DNA of 45,838 bases, from the NCBI GenBank assembly GCA_009618505.1, contig WJOQ01000255.1:1-45838 (forward strand), read 5' to 3'. The stretch comes from Clostridia bacterium (lineage in GTDB: Bacteria > Aerophobota > Aerophobia > Aerophobales > AE-B3A). A program made the translations under genes and the position numbers. Position 1 is the first letter of the stretch; each line of letters opens with the position of its first letter. This document shows, piece after piece, positions 43,265 through 45,838 of this stretch. Under the pieces are notes generated by a model that was not told where the DNA came from, did no database searches, and saw only the letters and a list, made by a program, of their open reading frames with translations.

Positions 43265-44536
43265 ATCGGATAGTAGCTGGACAGCTTCCTCCACTATTGC
43301 CTCACCAGTTCCTTGAGCTACAAAACTGTGAAAACCTGTCCACACCTGATAACCACCAAGGTTAAAAGCCTCTTCATCGGGAATATAACCTATGTAATCA
43401 TTGGCGAGTTCTACTATGTATGTATAGCGGAAAGGAGAACGCCTCTTTATTTGAAGTCCAAGTTCTGTAAAAAGTTCGCCAGGCACTCCTACTAGTACTA
43501 TGTCTCCCAAAACTACTGCTTGCAACCATATCTTACCTACCTTACCCTGACGCTCTAAAAGCCTCTGCCTCATCCTTCTGAACACCTCAATAGTCGGTTC
43601 AGGATCACTTAGCCTTTTATTACAATAATAAGAGACGGCTTTATCTTCTTTTTCCTCATCAAATTTCCTTATACTATATTCAATTTCTCGCTTCACCGAT
43701 ACTATGGAGGGAATTACTCTAGGTTTAGAGAAAGAAAGTGCCTTTTTGATAGCATTTTTAACTCTCAGTATCATTTCATCTGTAGATAAGGCAAGATTAT
43801 GAGTAGAACCAGCAGCACCAGGGAGGAAAATTGCCGTGCCGCCAAGCTCCTCCTCTAATTCCTGTGCTGCCAACCCATAAAATCCGGGAGAGCGTCTGCC
43901 AGATTGGCGTGCTCCAATGTTGTGCGTAGAGTGGTTAAAGAAGAATGCTTCCATGCCACCATCTGTCCGCTTAAATGCCATAACAGGTAGCTCAGAATCA
44001 AAGGGTCCGCTTGGCCTTAAAGCGTCTTTTCTCGGCCCAATCCAGTAGATTGTGTCGTCTTCCATCAAAAGACGGCTGTTTTGACCAACTGTAGACTCCT
44101 CTCCTAACCAAAAATACATTTCAGCCTCATTAACACCTTTCAACCTGTTTGTAGCAGTACGAACAGTCGAGAGTATAGAATCTTTCATCCGTATACAGAA
44201 GACCTCATCTCTGGAATATCCATGACAGGTGACGGTTGTAGGTGCATGATGTGTATGGGTAGCTGTAATAAGAATATTTTCAAAAGGAATGTCAAAATCA
44301 GCTTCAATACTTCCACAAACCTCATCAAGGATATCGCCTCCTACCATCAGGACATCACAGGAAACGAGGCAAATCCTGATATTTCCTTCAATAACTATTG
44401 CAGAGGCTCTGATTTTGCCTTCCTGACCAGAAACATATTGTGGATGAATACCTCCGCCGATGACCATTGAATCATCACCTAGAATTTCTGCTGTGGCAGC
44501 GGCCACCTTTATGTCTTTCACTTTTTCTCCTGGCAT
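43250..44536 (-). CDS. Neutral/alkaline ceramidase N-terminal domain-like hydrolase
   Basis: This protein of about 428 residues resembles the N-terminal catalytic domain of neutral ceramidases, zinc amidases. Zinc histidines lie in ILITATHTHHAPT, a second in FFFNHSTHNIGAR, and the conserved PGAAGSTHN follows. The C-terminal immunoglobulin-like domain of true ceramidases is missing, as in many bacterial homologues of sugar islands whose substrate is unknown. ATG 44536 is preferred, although the frame reaches GTG 44545. Both are without a ribosome-binding site, and the GTG lies inside a perfect palindrome (44538-44557). It may cleave an N-acyl or amide decoration rather than ceramide. Confidence 0.78.
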   Translation of the reverse strand: MPGEKVKDIKVAAATAEILGDDSMVIGGGIHPQYVSGQEGKIRASAIVIEGNIRICLVSCDVLMVGGDILDEVCGSIEADFDIPFENILITATHTHHAPTTVTCHGYSRDEVFCIRMKDSILSTVRTATNRLKGVNEAEMYFWLGEESTVGQNSRLLMEDDTIYWIGPRKDALRPSGPFDSELPVMAFKRTDGGMEAFFFNHSTHNIGARQSGRRSPGFYGLAAQELEEELGGTAIFLPGAAGSTHNLALSTDEMILRVKNAIKKALSFSKPRVIPSIVSVKREIEYSIRKFDEEKEDKAVSYYCNKRLSDPEPTIEVFRRMRQRLLERQGKVGKIWLQAVVLGDIVLVGVPGELFTELGLQIKRRSPFRYTYIVELANDYIGYIPDEEAFNLGGYQVWTGFHSFVAQGTGEAIVEEAVQLLSDLKVL

Positions 44537-44537
44537 A

Positions 44538-44557
44538 ATATTCACTATAGTGAATAT
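44538..44557. promoter_or_regulatory. Perfect 20-bp palindrome at the start of the ceramidase-like gene
   Basis: ATATTCACTATAGTGAATAT is fully self-complementary and lies in the 30-40 base gap between the UroD-like gene at 44576 and the ceramidase-like start. It could be a repressor site (different from the LacI palindrome) or an RNA hairpin controlling translation. Confidence 0.55.
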
Positions 44558-44575
44558 GTATTTGATTTTACCATC

Positions 44576-45811
44576 TCACCTACATACCTTCTTCCAACTT
44601 TCAATCATAATCTCTACACTCTCCCATGGTGTATCAGGGAAAAGAGAATCTACTGGCGAGAGTATAAAACCATGCGGTCCCAGAATTTCCACTGCAGTGT
44701 AAACCGCCTCATAAATTTCTTCAGGCAAGCCTTTTTTCAGGGTAAGAGCACTATTTACTCCCCCCGCAAGAGCGAATTGTCCACCAAGTTGTTGTTTCAG
44801 CAGTTTTAAATCTACTTTATCCTGTACTGGATCGACAAAGTATAGTAGATCAATATCAGCCTCTTTAAGTAGCTCAAGCATTGGCATAAGCCCTGTTGTC
44901 ATAACATAGGCAAAGAGCAAACCTGCTTGATGTACCATACTGACAAGGTTTTTCAGATGAGGTAATACAAAACGGCAAAATAATGCTGGTGACCAAAAAT
45001 CTGTAGAGCTATACCAGCCTCGCTGCACTATCATATCTATGCTACCGATATCCAGCATAATTTCAGTTCGGCGCTTATCAAACTCGAACATCACCTCCAC
45101 AAACTCCTGGAAAAAGGCGGGGTTCTGTGAAGCTGCGATGAGTGCTCCTTCTACACCGCTCAGCCATACAATGCCGTCCATACCAAAGGCGCTCCATCCC
45201 TGAACGAGAACCCCTTGCTCAGTAGCAAACCTTTTCACCTGATCCATTCTCTCTTTATACTTTGCCAACCGTTCTGATGTTGGATTTTGAAGAAGATAAC
45301 GAAGTTTAGGAAGGTCTTCAGGGCCACTAACAGGATGTTTCACAGCCCGGGGTATATTAAAGTCCTCAAAGAGAGACACTTTCTCAGGCTGAATTACCCA
45401 CCCTGCTCCCTGGTTTTCTCTTGTTTGCCGAACTGTGTGTCTCAGTAGGCCAGCCGGTGTATTATATTCCCGATGTAAGAGAGTGTAAGTTTCCTTGTCT
45501 GATGGAGGCTCACGCCAATCTCTTATCTGAACACCGGGATGCATACTCCAGGGAACTGAAACATCAAGCACATCATCAACTCCTAAAGAAAACCAACGGC
45601 TAACCCGTTTAAAATCCTGTTTTATACCCCAGGGTTCTGGCAGTGTATGAATATGCTCTAGCCTCATTGTATACCAGTGAGCAACCTCACGATTATTCTC
45701 ACTCCAGCGCAGGTGTTTGGGAGCAGTAAAGCCAAAGACTGGGCAATAAAGTGGTACATGATCTGGTTTCTCACCTTTAATAGTAGCCAACAAACGTTCA
45801 CGTGATCTCAT
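44576..45811 (-). CDS. UroD-like protein lacking the metal motif
   Basis: This 411-residue member starts MRSRERLLATIKGEKPDHVPLYCPVFGF. Where relatives have H-x-C-G it reads FAYVMTTGLMPML, so neither His nor Cys ligand is present. The remaining landmarks are intact: RGWYSSTDFWSPALFCRFVLP, the segment IDLLYFVDPVQDKVDLKLL, and FILSPVDSLFPDTPW at the end. It is the largest of the minus-strand set and lies at the right edge of the window. AAGG lies about 9 bases upstream of ATG 45811. Loss of the ligands suggests a changed chemistry or a regulatory/partner role next to the ceramidase-like protein. Confidence 0.84.
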   Translation of the reverse strand: MRSRERLLATIKGEKPDHVPLYCPVFGFTAPKHLRWSENNREVAHWYTMRLEHIHTLPEPWGIKQDFKRVSRWFSLGVDDVLDVSVPWSMHPGVQIRDWREPPSDKETYTLLHREYNTPAGLLRHTVRQTRENQGAGWVIQPEKVSLFEDFNIPRAVKHPVSGPEDLPKLRYLLQNPTSERLAKYKERMDQVKRFATEQGVLVQGWSAFGMDGIVWLSGVEGALIAASQNPAFFQEFVEVMFEFDKRRTEIMLDIGSIDMIVQRGWYSSTDFWSPALFCRFVLPHLKNLVSMVHQAGLLFAYVMTTGLMPMLELLKEADIDLLYFVDPVQDKVDLKLLKQQLGGQFALAGGVNSALTLKKGLPEEIYEAVYTAVEILGPHGFILSPVDSLFPDTPWESVEIMIESWKKVCR

Positions 45812-45838
45812 AATTTCGCCTTACTTAACTTCGGTTTC

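Noticed and set aside
1..45838. CRISPR array, tRNA, rRNA or insertion sequence
   Set aside because: No regularly spaced repeats, no cloverleaf-like sequence and no transposase frame were recognised on either strand by eye.

Overview
This window looks like a carbohydrate-catabolism island from an anaerobic, probably uncultured bacterium with moderately low GC content. I infer this from secreted binding proteins with Sec signal peptides and no lipobox cysteine, a ferredoxin-type Fe-S aldo/keto reductase, MttB-family methyltransferase genes, and a very large set of uroporphyrinogen-decarboxylase-like (UroD/MtaA/CmuA superfamily) genes. Clades such as Aerophobetes, Atribacteria, Omnitrophica or Poribacteria would fit, but I cannot fix the lineage from sequence alone. 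I saw no tRNA, rRNA, CRISPR array or intact insertion sequence.

Layout. Positions 1-5303 (+): the 3' end of an MttB-family gene, a CUT1 sugar ABC importer (binding protein and two permeases) and a GH4 glycosidase. Positions 5398-6837 (-): a sugar isomerase/epimerase and a 5'-truncated Gfo/Idh/MocA-like gene. Positions 7056-12988 (+): a LacI-family regulator, a second CUT1 importer of the LplB/LplC/LplA type, and an Fe-S aldo/keto reductase. Positions 13198-34935: a GH2 enzyme, UroD-like genes, a GH38 alpha-mannosidase-like enzyme, a fucose/arabinose-isomerase-like protein, a DegT aminotransferase, a full MttB homologue and a 1145-residue protein with a probable (alpha/alpha)6 domain. Positions 35024-45811 (-): five more UroD-like genes, a GH3 beta-glucosidase-like enzyme, a zinc sugar-alcohol dehydrogenase, a neutral-ceramidase-like protein and a sulfatase remnant.

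Three nearly identical promoter/operator modules carry the 17-bp palindrome ATATCGT-AAA-ACGATAT. They lie upstream of the first importer, the LacI gene and the GH2 gene, so the LacI protein probably controls itself and at least these units. The first module is followed by a decayed copy of the LacI start.

Working model (inference): imported glycan fragments are cut by GH2, GH3, GH4 and GH38 enzymes, rearranged by isomerases and dehydrogenases, and possibly demethylated by the MttB and UroD-like proteins. This suggests an O-methylated or otherwise decorated glycan or glycoside. Ten intact UroD-like paralogues plus one pseudogene lie in about 29 kb, and their zinc-ligand motif varies stepwise. 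No corrinoid protein, corrinoid reactivase or transporter ATPase is visible, so these would have to be encoded elsewhere.

The island is also eroding. At least seven gene fragments or pseudogenes (LacI, Gfo/Idh, two sugar isomerases, DegT, UroD, sulfatase) sit between intact genes.
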